Shown here: in pieces, positions 12,427-24,264 of the stretch
How positions within the stretch are numbered: the first letter of the stretch is position 1
Layout of the letters: each line of letters opens with the position of its first letter
DNA from: Trematomus loennbergii
Lineage: Eukaryota; Chordata; Actinopteri; Perciformes; Nototheniidae
Assembly (NCBI GenBank): GCA_012861695.1
Contig: JAAOOA010000438.1
Coordinates: 248,001-312,000 of the forward strand
Reading direction: 5' to 3'
Length of the DNA stretch: 64,000 nt
The notes under the pieces: model-generated
Told to the model about the DNA's origin: nothing
What the model saw: the letters and a program-made list of their open reading frames with translations, nothing else
Database searches by the model: none
Made by a program: the position numbers and the translations under genes

Positions 12427-13577
12427 AATATTTCGTTAATAAATATTTCATGAGTAATATAGTTGTCTTTGTCACATTTTATTTGGCATTAGTAAATAAT
12501 TATGCACATTTACAGATATTTTACATGATATGAGTGATAACACGTGTTATAAGGGCTATTTTGCACAATAGGTGTGCCTTGAGATTTTTACTTGTCCTTT
12601 GGGAACCACTGCCCTAAACCTCCAGGGCTGTACACAGTTTAATACTGTCAACTTCTAATTTTGGGAAAAACGAAAACGTCTTTTAAAACTACAATTCCCA
12701 GTAGAGACGTGCCATAGAACATGTTGCGAAACACAATAGCCAGCATGTGTAGTTCTGGGGGGGCGTTCGAGTCCAGTTTTGGAAAGTCTGCCGTGGTTTC
12801 GTTCCATTTCAAAGAGCTGTTTGGCGCTTGGCGTAACCTTGGCGCACTGCCACTCCAACATCCAATCCCAGAGCTTGAAGATTAATCACGGGGTTTGTCA
12901 ACGGGACTGTAGTCCCAAACGATAGCTGGGGATTATGGGTAGTGTAGTGTCTTCGGCCATCCTAAACTCAGAATTTTTTTCGGATATCATATCGCATTAA
13001 CACCATATCCCGACGTGCATTGCGGCTAAAACATCCAATCAGCGAGCTGAGGATCTTTCCTACGTCACTTTACAGCCCTGCCCACTTTTGGGGAAACCAG
13101 GCCAGCTGTAATTTGAACGGCGATCAAGCCTGAAGCCACAGAGCTCTTCTCTTACTGTCCTTTCTTCTTAGAGGAAGTACAGAAACACGTAACTCTGGAT
13201 TTGTTTTAATGTTTGAGGTGCAATAAACGACACAGCAGCTTTTTGGCATGTTAAAACTATTATTTTCTGCCTCGCAGCTGGCGAAATTAAAGCCTCGCCT
13301 ACTGATTTGAATTTAACCATAGGATATCGAGCCCGATCGTCGATTTCAAATGTGTGCTCTAAACTGATATTTATAAATTACTATTATCATTATTATAAGC
13401 AAGACAATAAATGGCAAAGATATGTAGAAAAGAAACGTATTTAAGATACGTTCATAACAAACGTAACGTGGGAGAAAATATGTTTCTAGAAGATATGTAG
13501 AAAATAAACGTATTTGAGATACGTTCGTAACAAACGTAACGTGGGAGAAAATACGTTTCTAGCTAAACGTAATTGAG

Positions 13578-14299
13578 CAGTGGCGAGCCGTCAGGGCCCT
13601 CTAGGCCCTCTGTGAGGGCCTAAGATATTCCAAAAAATAATATTTAAAAACATTAAAAAAAATATATTTTTTTTAAATATATATTTTTTTAATATTATTT
13701 TTGTTATATTTTTCATTAGTTTTACCGAAAAAAAACTTGATTTAATAAAATAACATTTCCAAAGAAATAATCCTTTGAATCTGCCTGTTCAGTCTCTGTT
13801 TGAATGTCAGTTACTATAGCGGGCCTCTCTGCGATTCACAGAGGGCCCGCTATAGTAACTGAACGAGAGAGTAATGTCAAATGACAGTACAATTGACCAA
13901 TCATATCTTCCCTCTAAATGGGTGGGTTTTATTATCGCGGACTTTATGACGAGTTCCGCCCGCTGTGAAACTTTTCTTGTTTCCATAGCAACAACAACTT
14001 CCTGTCAACAGCGTGAACTCGCCTTCAAAATAAAAGCATGCCAAATTACACTTAAGACATACAACTGCAATGAAAGTAACAAACACAATGCAATATCATT
14101 TTCAATGTCAAAGAACACAAATTGGGTTCACAGGTGTTGTTTTGTGTGATAGAGGGTCGCTGTCATTGATGCGTTTTGCACCCTGGGCCGTTGTTTTGAT
14201 ATTCCGCTGAAGTATACGCTGTGACGTAATAACGTCTTTTTTTCGAAGGAAGGGGTGGGGGTCAGAGGGCCTAGGTATAAAGCTCACGGCTCGCCACTG
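13578..14299. mobile_element. Non-autonomous hAT element, 8-bp TSD
   Basis: The ends are CAGTGGCGAGCC and GGCTCGCCACTG. TAATTGAG flanks both sides (13570-13577 and 14300-14307). The element is 722 bp, without transposase, and is nested in the right inverted repeat of the 7.2-kb element. A longer relative lies at 29743-30869. Confidence 0.92.
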
Positions 14300-14354
14300 T
14301 AATTGAGAATGCAGTTTAGTTCTGTGGGAACGTAATTTGTAGGAGACAGGGTTG

Positions 14355-14430
14355 AGTAGAGACACTGTACATACTGATATACACCTGAACATCAGCAGGA
14401 GAGGACTCTCTAAAGTAGAAACACTACATC
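14355..14430. repeat. 57-bp minisatellite resumption
   Basis: About one unit of the 57-bp repeat resumes here after the target duplication of the 7.2-kb element, then gives way to family 3' flank sequence near 14435. Confidence 0.8.
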
Positions 14431-14758
14431 ACTGGAGTATTGCTTTTTCTTCAGTACATTTGATTGTGTGTGTTTTAAATAAAGTGATCTATTAGTCTTT
14501 CAAGAGTACAGATGTATTTATTTGTATGGTTTTTCCTAATATGACATTCTCTAAACATCAGGTGTGTTCTTAAAGTACACAGTTTCACTAGTGACTCCAC
14601 TGATCAACAACACTGCCTTTTGTTATTGCTGCATATTCATTTATATATTAACCCCTATATGGTGTTCGGGTTAGTGGGACCCGTTTTCATTAATTAACAA
14701 AAAACCTGGGTCTAACAAAGGTGTGGAAATTGTAGGTCCTGTGCACCTGTCTCGGCCT

Positions 14759-14889
<131 letters not shown>

Positions 14890-15126
14890 TTTTGAACACC
14901 ACACAAGGGTTAAGGTATATTGATATCCACCCCCTGCTGTTTCTTTTAATTGTTCATATATATATTCGTTACTTTATGTGCATCACTCTGCATTGTTCTG
15001 CTTTTTGCTCTTACCTTATTTGGTCAGCATCAGAGGGTAAAACCTCCAGAGCTCTGCTGCTGCTGTTAACCACATTCTCGAAACACTTCTCCTTCGGTTC
15101 TCAGAAGAGAAATAAAGAAGCAACAG

Positions 15127-16046
15127 CAGAGGACTCTTTAAAGTAGAGACACTACATACTGATATACACCTGAACATCAGCAGGAGAGGACTCTTTAAAG
15201 TAGAGACACTACATACTGATATACACCTGAACATCAGCAGCAGAGGACTCTTTAAAGTAGAGACACTACATACTGATATACACCTGAATATCAGCAGGAG
15301 AGGACTCTTTAAAGTAGAGACACTACATACTGATATACACCTGAACGTCAGCAGGAGAGGACTCTTTAAACTAGAGACACTGCATACTGATATACACCTG
15401 AACATCAGCAGGAGAGGACTCTTTAAAGTAGAGACACTACATACTGATATACACCTGAACATCAGCAGAAGAGGACTCTTTAAAGTAGAGACACTACATA
15501 CTGATATACACCTGAACATCAGCAGGAGAGGACTCTTTAAAGTAGAGACACTACATACTGATATACAACTGAACGTCAGCAGGAGAGGACTCTTTAAAGT
15601 AGAGACACTACATACTGATATACACCTGAACGTCAGCAGGAGAGGACTCTTTAAAGTAGAGACACTGCATACTGATATACACCTGAACATCAGCAGGAGA
15701 GGACTCTTTAAAGTAGAGACACTAAATACTGATATACACCTGAACATCAGCAGGAGAGGACTCTTTAAAGTAGAGACACTACATACTGATATACACCTGA
15801 ACATCAGCCGGAGAGGACTCTTTAAAGTAGAGACACTAAATACTGATATACACCTGAACATCAGCAGGAAAGGACTCTTTAAAGTAGAGACACTACATAC
15901 TGATATACACCTGCACATCAGCAGGAGAGGACTCTTTAAAGTAGATACACTACATACTGATATACACCTGAACATCAGCAGGAGAGGACTCTTTAAAGTA
16001 GAGACACTACATACTGATATACACCTGAACATCAGCAGGAGAGGAA
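15127..16046. repeat. 57-bp minisatellite array, about 16 units
   Basis: Head-to-tail 57-bp units with scattered substitutions (AACATC/AACGTC, ACTAC/ACTGC/ACTAA). The array begins directly after the receptor 5' UTR block (GAAGCAACAG). It is open for more than 300 codons on the minus strand because 57 is divisible by three and the unit has no stop in that frame; this is not a protein gene. Confidence 0.95.
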
Positions 16047-17385
16047 CCTCTTAAGCCCGATTGCCCCTGCCGGCGGGGGCAGATGCAGCATCTTGCAAGA
16101 AACAGCGTCTCAAGGATTCTTAACATTTAACATCCTATTAATGATGCATACCCACTAAACGGGAAGAAACTCAGCTAACTGACAATATTAACCATTTTTA
16201 CCTAAACGGAACAGATGTCTAACGCCAAGCGTCAAATTCACCACTTAGCGAAACATGCTAACGCATCGTTAGCACATAACTCGCAACATAACTCGCGACA
16301 AAGTAATATTATCTGCACACACTACATATCACATGTAAACTGAGATTCCACAGATTCCATTGGTATAAGTCTCATCACTGTACGACCAAAACTCACTGAA
16401 CTAGCAGCCAGGAAAGAGCAAGACAACAACTTCCGTTTACAGAGCCATGATGATAATTATGTTTTACCTTTACTGTTTTGTCATCAAAAGTTGTGTTCAA
16501 GGACATAACAACGCTGCTGAAGGTTAATCCAATGTCTCTGTGTCTCTTTGAAATGATTACTGATAATCCATCATTACATTTATAAATAATACGGTTTATG
16601 ATGGTTAGTCGACCGGAGCTTCCGGTTTAGGAGGTGCACACGCAACGTCTCGTTTTAACTGACCAATGGTCATGTTTACATGGATGTATGAACTGCCCCT
16701 CGATTCTATTGGCTCTAACGGTTACAAAGATGTGTCAATCATCCAAATCGACCAATGGGTTCTAGAGGTAGGGCCCTGCATAATGCATGCAGGCCTGCCT
16801 GGCAACTGCACAGCATTACGCTTTGTGGCCAAAAGTGGTATAGAGGTCAGGGAGAATATTTCAAAAAGGTCAAAAACAGTTGTATTTGAATGGAATGAAT
16901 ACCTATAGTGATATTTCAATGTAATACAATGATTTTTACTGTGTGGTACCTGAGAAAGATCAAATGGCACTGATGGCACCAAATGTACCCAAGGTGAGTC
17001 CGCCTGGACCTACTTGTGCCAAAATATTCTTAAAAAATTCAAGTTGACTAAATTAGCATCAATCTTAACACAGGGTACTTATGATATATAGTGGTTTGGA
17101 TCCCTTAAGTTTTTTGTCTACTGTCCCATCATTCAAGGGTGATTTTCACTATAATTAAAATGTTTTTTTAGCCGGAGATTAGAATTTACATTTACTATGT
17201 TCCATCTATAATTTACTCTGTCACAGAAACATCGATATTGTATTCTGACACTTCTACAGCCAACTCACAGATGTATCCTTGCTTTGATAAAAAACAATTA
17301 TTCATATACCCCTTTTAGAAGTGAAGATATAGTCATTCATTCTGGGCATGTCATTTTCGAGCCTGAGGCCTGAAAAAAAGGCTCT
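16047..17385. mobile_element. TTAA-type (piggyBac-like) non-autonomous element, right end truncated
   Basis: The element starts around CCTCTTAAGCCCGA and carries family landmarks ACGGGAAGAAACTCAGCTAA, TCATTTTCGAGCCTGA and a CCTGAAAAA...GGCTC end. Relatives lie at 19780-20785, 24265-25317, 31887-32621 and 56391-56697. Full right ends in relatives read CAGGCTCAGGG(C/G)TTAAC. Here the right end stops at GGCTC and runs into a 57-bp unit. No transposase frame is present. Confidence 0.6.
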
Positions 17386-17450
17386 TTAAAGTAGAGACAC
17401 TAAATACTGATATACACCTGAAAATGAGCCGAATACGGCCCCTTTAAGTT
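17386..17450. repeat. Single 57-bp unit joined to its parent element end
   Basis: One 57-bp-like unit runs straight into GAAAATGAGCCGAATACGGC CCCTTTAAG, the kind of terminus seen in fish MITEs. This joint, repeated at 20786-20850, suggests that the minisatellite grew from the end of a transposon. Confidence 0.55.
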
Positions 17451-17517
17451 CTCACATGGCAGCAAAAGCACGATTTTCCGAACTCCTTTATTTATAATCA
17501 GTTTTCTTTCCCTCCAG

Positions 17518-17670
17518 GCTCACCTTCATGATGATGATGAAGATGAAGCAGTGACCTACAGCACTTTGAGAGCTCCCTCCTCTTCCTCTGCTGCCTCCGC
17601 TGATCCAAGACTCCTCTACGCGACCGTCAACAAACCAAAAATGTTAATACTGTTTAATGCTGTATTTTAA
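17518..17670 (+). pseudogene. Ghost receptor A: isolated ITIM tail exon
   Basis: The exon opens after CCTCCAG and stays open for 50 codons to TAA. It encodes an acidic HDDDEDE run, then AVTYSTL (ITIM) and RLLYATV (second ITIM). It is the intact counterpart of copy 1 exon 8. No leader, V or TM exon lies upstream in this unit, so it is an orphan unless spliced from a distant gene. Confidence 0.75.
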
Positions 17671-18427
17671 ACTATGGCACAATTGTTATAACCATATTAC
17701 AAAGGCAAAGCGAGCAGAGTTATAATAAGATTTATACTGACCATGTTTTTGCTTTTTTTGGCTTAATTGCATCAAAGTGAGAGTACAGCAAAACATGTGA
17801 GTCCCTCTAGAGGTGGATCGTGAAAAAGGGGCAGACATGTTGGAGATTTACTGTATTCTTAATACTTACAGTGTGGGCATAATGAAGGTTTTGTAAAGTA
17901 GATTCTGGCTTTTTTATTACAGTCTTTTCTTTAATATAATTCAATGGAGTATTGCTTTTTCTTCAGTACATTTGACTGTTTTGTATTTTACTAAATAAAG
18001 TGATCTATTAGCCTTACAAGAGTGCAGATGTATTTATTTGTATGGTTTTTCCTAACATGACATTCTCTAAACATCAGGTGTGTTCTTAAAGTACACAGTT
18101 TCACTAGTGACTCCACTGATCAACAACACTGCCTTGTTATTGTTATCGCTGCATATTCATTTATATATTAACCCCTGTATGGTGTTCGGGTTAGTGGGAC
18201 CCGTTTTCATTATTTATCTAAAATAAATTGATATTATACTTTTTTTTTCAAACTCACACTCAATGGCCTTGGCTCATTTTCTGTGAAAATATATCAGAAC
18301 ACATTTTCAATGACCACCCACTGTACACCCCCCCTACACATTTACATTACATACAGGGTGTTCGGGTCCCACTGGACCCGGGTCTAACAAAGGTGTGGAA
18401 ATTGTAGGTCCTGTGCACCTGTCTCGG

Positions 18428-18431
<4 letters not shown>

Positions 18432-18513
<82 letters not shown>

Positions 18514-18545
18514 TGTGTGTGTGTGTTGTGTTTGTGTGTGTGTTT
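18432..18545. repeat. (GT)n microsatellite
   Basis: GT tract of unit B, with interruptions near its right end. Confidence 0.98.
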
Positions 18546-18782
18546 GAACACCACACAAAGGTTAAGGTATATTGATATCCACCCCCTGCTGTTTATTTTT
18601 AATTGTTTATATATATTCGTTACTTTATGTGCATCACTCTGCACGGTTCTGCTTTTTGCTCTTACCTTATTTGGTCAGCATCAGAGGGTAAAACCTCCAA
18701 ATCTCTGCTGCTGCTGTTAACCACATTCTCACAGAAACACTTCTCCTTCAGTTCTCAGAAGAGAAATAAAGAAGCAACAGCA

Positions 18783-19267
18783 GAGGACTCTTTAAAGTAG
18801 AGACACTACATACTGATATACACCTGAACATCAGCAGAAGAGGACTCTTTAAAGTAGAGACACTAAATACTGATATACACCTGAACATCAGCAGCAGAGG
18901 ACTCTTTAAAGTAGAGACACTACATACTGATATGCACCTGAACATCAGCAGGAGAGGACTCTTTAAAGTAGAGACACTACATACTGATATACACCTGATC
19001 AACAGCAGGAGAGGACTCTTTAAAGTAGAGACACTACATACTGATATACACATGAACATCAGCAGGAGAGGACTCTTTAAAGTAGAGACACTACATACTG
19101 ATATACACCTGAACATCAGCAGGAGAGGACTCTTTAAAGTAGAGACACTACATACTGATATACACCTGAACATCAGCAGGAGAGGACTCTTTAAAGTAGA
19201 GACACTACATACTGATATACACCTGAACAACAGCAGGAGAGGACTCTTTAAAGTAGAGACACTACAT
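18783..19267. repeat. 57-bp minisatellite array, about 8.5 units
   Basis: Same unit as 15127-16046, again starting right after GAAGCAACAG of the 5' UTR block. It ends abruptly at ACTACATAG. Confidence 0.95.
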
Positions 19268-19269
19268 AG

Positions 19270-19779
19270 TTAGGCTATAAAACAATAAGAGAATAAATGA
19301 AAAACAGGTATGAAATAGTTACTATATGACAGTAAAACAAGAATACAGTTTAAAAGGGGAGTGATTAGTAAAATATCCATGAAGAAAAAGTAAATCTGTT
19401 TACAGTTCTGTTTCATATGGGTGTTGAGAGATGTATCCAAAGATCTCTTAATTTTGCTCTCAAAGTGCACCAGATTGATGCATATAACTTCAATAATTAA
19501 AAAACAAACCTTCCCAGGGAGCCCTGGAGGCTGGTCCGCCCCCCACTTATAAAAAATAGCACTTTACCCTTCCTATATGCCGTGAGCTGATTATCGAGCC
19601 TTCATTGTAACAGTCGCGGGTGTACTCCTGTTTGTGCGTGTGGGGAGTGTTGCAGTAGAAAACTCCACTGTAGCCCGGTAGCTACATTAATGGGACACCC
19701 TACATGTTTGAGCAACCTCTATAAAGCGGCAAGCTACCGCACAGCACCCCCAACAGAAAATATCTGGCGCCGCCCATGA
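19270..19779. mobile_element. Fragment of hAT-like repeat
   Basis: The part at 19340-19560 (GGGGAGTGATTAGTAAAATA, GTGTTGAGAG.TGTATCCA, AGATTGATGCAT) is shared with 62730-63010. The GAGCCCTGGAGGCTGGTCCG end resembles fish hAT termini. No gene was seen. Confidence 0.4.
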
Positions 19780-20785
19780 CTGTACGACCAAAACTCACTG
19801 AACTAGCAGCCAGGAAAGAGCAAGAAAAAAACATCCGTTTACAGAGCCATGATGATAATTATGTTTTACCGTTGCTGTTTTGTCATCAAAAGTTGTGATC
19901 AAGGGCATAAAACGCTGCTGAAGGTTAATCCAATTTCTCTGTGTCTCTTTGAAATGATTACTGATAATCCACCATTACATTTATAAATAATACGGCTTAT
20001 GATGGTTAGCCGACCGGAGCTTCCGGTTTAGGAGGGCGCACACAGCATCTCGTTTTAACTGACCAATGGTCATGTTTACATGGATTTATGAACTGCCCCT
20101 CGATTCTATTGGCTCTAACGGTTACAAATATGTTCAATCATCCAAATCGACCAATGGGTTCTAGAGGTAGGGCCCTGCATAATGCATGCAGGTCTGCCTG
20201 GCAACTGCACAGCATTACGCTTTGTGGCCAAAAGTGGTATAGAGGTCAGGGAGAATATTTCAAAAAGGTCAAAAACAGTTGTATTTGAATGGAATGAATA
20301 CCTATAGTGATAATTCAATGTAATACAATGATTTTTACTGTGTGGTACCTGAGAAAGGTCAAATGGCACTGATGGCACCAAATGTACCCAAAGGTGAGTC
20401 CGTCTGGACCTACTTGTGCCAAAATATTCTTAAAAATTCAAGTTGACTAAATTAGCATCAATCTTAACACAGGGTACTTATGATATATAGTGGTTTGGAT
20501 CCCTTAAGTTTTTTGTCTACTGTCCCATCATTCAAGGGTGATGTTCACTATAATTAATAATATTTTTTTAGCCGGAGATTAGAATTTACATTTACTATGT
20601 TCCATCTGAATTTACTCTGTCACAGCAACATCGATATTGTATTCTGACACTTCTACAGCCAACTCACAGATGTATCCTTGCTTTGATAAAAAAACAATTA
20701 TTCATATACCCCTTTTAGAAGTGAAGATATAGTCATTCATTCTGGGCATGTCATTTTCGAGGCTGAGGCCTGAAAAACAGGCTCT
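19780..20785. mobile_element. TTAA-type element, left-truncated copy
   Basis: It is nearly identical to 16380-17385 (TGTACGACCAAAACTCACTG, CGATTCTATTGGCTCTAACG). Its left end is replaced by the preceding hAT-like fragment and its right end has the same truncation as in unit A, so it was duplicated with the unit. Confidence 0.65.
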
Positions 20786-20917
20786 TTAAAGTAGAGACAC
20801 TAAATACTGATATACACCTGAAAATGAGCCGAATACGGCCCCTTTAAGTTCTCAAATGGCAGCAAAAGCACGATTTTCAGAACTCCTTTATTTATAATAA
20901 GTTTTTTTTCCCTCCAG

Positions 20918-21046
20918 GCTCACCTTCATGATGATGATGAAGATGAAGCAGCGACCTACAGCACTTTGAGAGCTCCCTCCTCTTCCTCTGCTGCCTCCGC
21001 TGATCCCAGCCTCGTCTATGCGACCGTCAACAAACCAAAAAAATAA
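20918..21046 (+). pseudogene. Ghost receptor B: isolated ITIM tail exon
   Basis: The exon opens after CCTCCAG and runs 42 codons to TAA. It encodes HDDDEDEAATYSTL and SLVYATVNKPK; the latter fits an ITIM and the first has Ala at -2. As in unit A, no upstream receptor exons are present. Confidence 0.75.
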
Positions 21047-21170
21047 TACTGTTTAATGCTGTATTTTAAACTATGGCACAATTGTTATAACCATATTACA
21101 AATTACACTGGACCCGGGACTAACACAGGTGTGGAAATTGTAGGTCCTGTGCACCTGTCTCGGCCTCCTG

Positions 21171-21182
21171 TGTGTGTGTGTG

Positions 21183-21217
<35 letters not shown>

Positions 21218-21234
21218 GTGTGGTGTGTGTGTGT

Positions 21235-21311
<77 letters not shown>
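21171..21311. repeat. (GT)n microsatellite
   Basis: Third GT tract of the duplicated flank, upstream of receptor copy 2. Confidence 0.98.
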
Positions 21312-21314
<3 letters not shown>

Positions 21315-21685
21315 TTGAACACCACACAAGGGCTAAGGTATATTGATATCCACCCCCTGTTGTTTATTTGTAATTGTTTATATATATATCATTACTTTAT
21401 GTGCATCACTCTGCATTGTTCTGCTTTTTGCTCTTACCTTATTTGGTCAGCATCAGAGGGTAAAACCTCCAGAGCACATTCTCACAGAAACACTTCTCGT
21501 TCGGTTCTCAGAAGAGAAATAAAAAGCAGCAGGTTAGAGACTCTGACAGTCGAGAGCCAGAGACCGAGAGAGAAGCACGATGTCTGAATTCAGAAGGATC
21601 ATGATGTCTTCATTCCTGATGCTGCTGCTCCACTTTACAGTGAGGATGCAGAGAACACACTGTTTACGACTGTTAATGAAAGGTA

Positions 21686-22420
21686 GTGAGGACGTCTTTC
21701 AATTGAAATCGATGTATCCTTGGGCAAGATGCTTAACCCCAAGTCGCTCCCAATGGGGAACAGTGTGTGAATGATACCTTCTGTCGTGGAGTTTGAATCA
21801 GTTTCTACATTTAATATCCCCTTTCCTCTATCGGGGTTGTGGGTGATGACGCGCCTCTCTTTGCTTCCTAACTAACTTTGTGGAGATCGTTGTAGCTTTG
21901 AATCACATCAGGTTTATTCTTTGATCAAGGTGACATACAAACATGAAGACAAATTTCCTCGCTTCAAAGTAACTAAAAGTTCTCCGTATCAAAAAAGAAC
22001 AAAAAGAACACGTCAAAAGACTCTACCGCTTCTTGTCTAATTACACCCTCAGCTGTGAACCAATGTCATGCCATATATAGACATATAGACATGCACGTCA
22101 TACCTGACAGCGCACATCTGACAGTAAATAAGTGAGACTTAAATTAACATCTTTTAAAGCGTAGTGTGACTCACAATATTAAATAGTTAAGAGTTTACTC
22201 TAAAGCCTTTTAGTAATTAGACAAACATTCAAACCATAATGATGAAAGGAAAATGGCTCTAACACCTTCAGTGAGCAAGGGGCACATTGCTCTGTATGAA
22301 TTGGGTGTGAATGGGTGACTTGTTTTATGTAGAGCGCTTTGAGGGGGTGAAAGACTGGATAAAGCGCTTTATAAATACAGTCTATTTACCATTTACCAAT
22401 TACATTAAATAAAACAGCTT
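21686..22420 (+). mobile_element. SINE-like element split by a solo LTR (intron 1 of copy 2)
   Basis: The left part has TGGGCAAGATGCTTAACCCC and AGTCGCTCCCAATGG; the right part (22265-22420) has GAGCGCTTTGAGGGGGTGAA and AAAGCGCTTTATAAATACAG, the tail of a common fish tRNA-derived SINE. The two parts are separated by the LTR at 21782-22264. Confidence 0.6.
21782..22264. mobile_element. Solo LTR, 483 bp, 5-bp TSD
   Basis: It starts TGTCGTGGAG, ends CTCTAACA, and is flanked by CCTTC at 21777-21781 and 22265-22269. TG...CA ends and a 5-bp duplication fit a Gypsy-like solo LTR; no internal region is present. Copies at 55829-56310 and 63799-64000 sit in the same SINE context and were duplicated with the receptor unit. 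Confidence 0.75.
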
Positions 22421-23098
22421 TAATATCACTAACGGTACTTTACTACGTACTGTTCCTTTAACTGAGAATGATGAGTTGTGTTTGTAACGTGGTGACTTTA
22501 GTGAACTCTTTGTCATCAAAAATTTCACAAATATACAGTTTTAATTTTTAGGAACTTTTGGATCTTAAAGGTAGGTAGGTAAGTTTGAGAAACCGGCTCG
22601 AGATACCCTTTTTGTTATATTCCATGGAATGCTCTTAACATCCCGATAGCAATGAATATCTTAAGTGCTTTGACAAAAAATCCATAAAAAATGTAATCTG
22701 TGGAAGCCGTATTACTGTAAAAAGCACGACCAATCATTTTAGCCGGGCCGGCTAAAATAACTGGATGGCCTACCTGCCTGTCAGCCTTCCATCTGTGCAC
22801 AAACTTATCTCGTGCCCTCATTGGTCATGTGCGGGTTCGTGTGTGTTGGAGGAGGGGCTCTGTAAGGAAGTGGCAGATTTTTTCCGGCTGTGTATTTTCA
22901 AATTCTAGCGCACTCGAGCTGGTTTCTCCAAAATGACCTACCCCACCTTTAAATCAGAATTAGAATCAAGTTTATTCCCAGGTACATTTACACATACAAG
23001 GAATTTGGAATTTAGTGTCTGGTAGTGCGATCAAAATGATCACTATGTGAACAAAGCATGAATATTTCAGTTTATAATATTTTTTCATTTTTTAACAG
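22421..23098. other. Intron 1 of receptor copy 2, rest
   Basis: The part at 22421-22515 matches the copy 1 and copy 3 introns (TTTACTACGTACTGTTCCTT). 22550-22980 shows no recognised feature. The polypyrimidine/AG acceptor ends at 23098. Confidence 0.5.
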
Positions 23099-23431
23099 CA
23101 GCAGCGGGGCAATTTCCTTCGTTCACTGTCAGAGTTGGAGATGAATTCACTTTGCCTTTTGACAATGTGATAGATGATCAGGATATGTGTGACAGTACTA
23201 GCTGGCTCTTCACTGATACAAGAGGTTCAGCAGCAGTGACGCTGTTTGAAGGCCGGCAGATTCAGAACGATGCCAAAGCTAAATCAGACAGACTGAGAGT
23301 CACAGAGAAATGTTCTCTGGTTATAAAGAAGGTCACAGAGGAGGATGCTGGTCAATACGCATGTAGACAGTTCAACAAAGCAGTTCAACAACAAGGTCCA
23401 GTCTCTCTGGTTGATCTGTCTGTGGTTACCT
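23099..23431 (+). CDS. V-set Ig domain exon, receptor copy 2
   Basis: The exon is 333 nt and open throughout. It encodes TVRVGDEFTLPFDNV, STSWLF, KSDRLRVTEKCSLVIKK and EEDAGQYACRQF, ending VDLSVVT. As in the paralogs, the B-strand cysteine position is Phe. Only three cysteines are present (DMC, EKC, YAC), an odd number. Confidence 0.85.
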
Positions 23432-24264
23432 GTGAGTATTTACATCATAGTGTTTTTAAACTGCCTCTATTGAGCATGAACTATTATGATGAAGTGAATA
23501 AATGAATGTTACTCTTGTTGTCAATCTCATCATCAATCTGAGGTTCTAATATTTCAACATTCTATCATTTTTTTATGTGTTTCATATTTTTCATTATAAC
23601 ATGTTGTTTTTTTGTAATCGAAAAACAGCGACTCAATCATCACCAACAACAACACAAGGATGGATAATAACGAATATTATCACTTCAAAAGGTAATAACT
23701 CTGCTTCTAAAAACAACAAAATCAAACAAAAAAGTGATTTAGAAGAACAAAGCTACATATAGAAAGAACATCTTTTTTAATTGACATGGACATTTACTTT
23801 TTATCAGATGTGGAGACTGAATAAAACACGCTAACTCACGGCTCATCATCAAAACCCCTTGAGCTATATTTAACTTCTGTGCTTCCAGGTTGGTGGAGGC
23901 TCCTCATCGTGTCTGTGGGTCTAACAGCTCTCCTCCTCAGTGTGGCTAAAGTCAACATATGGATAAGAACCAAAGGTGAGAGTTGTTTCCCTTAAAATAA
24001 AAGATATGAATAAAAGTACCCTGGATTTTCAGTCAGTGGAAGTCAACTTTCCTTTTATTTGTTTAGGGAACCTAACACAGATGGAAGAAAACATGGTGAG
24101 TTTAAACATTGGATACATACATTGGAGTATTTATTATTCATTTTTGTTACTGTGGATATACAAAAGACGGAAAAAAATCGGTACCGGGCGGATAAACGCG
24201 TCATTTGCAGGAAACTAAGGGATCTTAATATTTAATAAACTATGAATGTTTTATATCCATGTAA

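Larger units (their letters stand above)
7140..14354. mobile_element. 7.2-kb TIR DNA transposon, probably non-autonomous KDZ relative
   Basis: The left end CAACCCTGTCTCC is matched by the inverted right end GGAGACAGGGTTG at 14342-14354. Flanks are AGTAGAG at 7133-7139 and 14355-14361, a 7-bp target duplication inside a 57-bp minisatellite unit. The inverted repeats extend inward (7140-7665 plus 8063-8160 against 12975-13577 plus 14300-14354) and contain internal repeats with ACGTTACGTTTGTTATGAAC. A block at 12921-12971 (GATAGCTGGGGATT...GGCCAT) matches the terminal-repeat interior of the 16.5-kb KDZ element, and 9480-10595 matches 44340-46300 of that element in inverse orientation. These shared parts and the 7-bp duplication suggest one lineage. 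No transposase of its own was found; the hAT piece inside is nested. Confidence 0.75.
17950..21110. repeat. Tandem segmental duplication unit B (ghost receptor)
   Basis: This repeats unit A in order: 3' flank with GTATGGTTTTTCCTAA and ACATCAGGTGTGTTCTTAAA, the GT tract, 5' UTR, shorter 57-bp array, TTAA-element and ITIM exon. It differs by a replacement at 19270-19780, where the left end of the TTAA-element is lost. Confidence 0.75.

Noticed and set aside
15016..16032. 338-codon minus-strand open frame (and the 160-codon one at 18748-19230)
   Set aside because: It is the translation of the 57-bp minisatellite, whose unit is divisible by three and stop-free; both strands can be open and there is no splice or family evidence.
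15127..16046. Regular repeats resembling a CRISPR array
   Set aside because: Units abut with no unique spacers, and the context is a vertebrate genome.
16666..16982. Frames conserved between 16666 and 20088
   Set aside because: Belong to the duplicated TTAA-element, with indels that change frame between copies.
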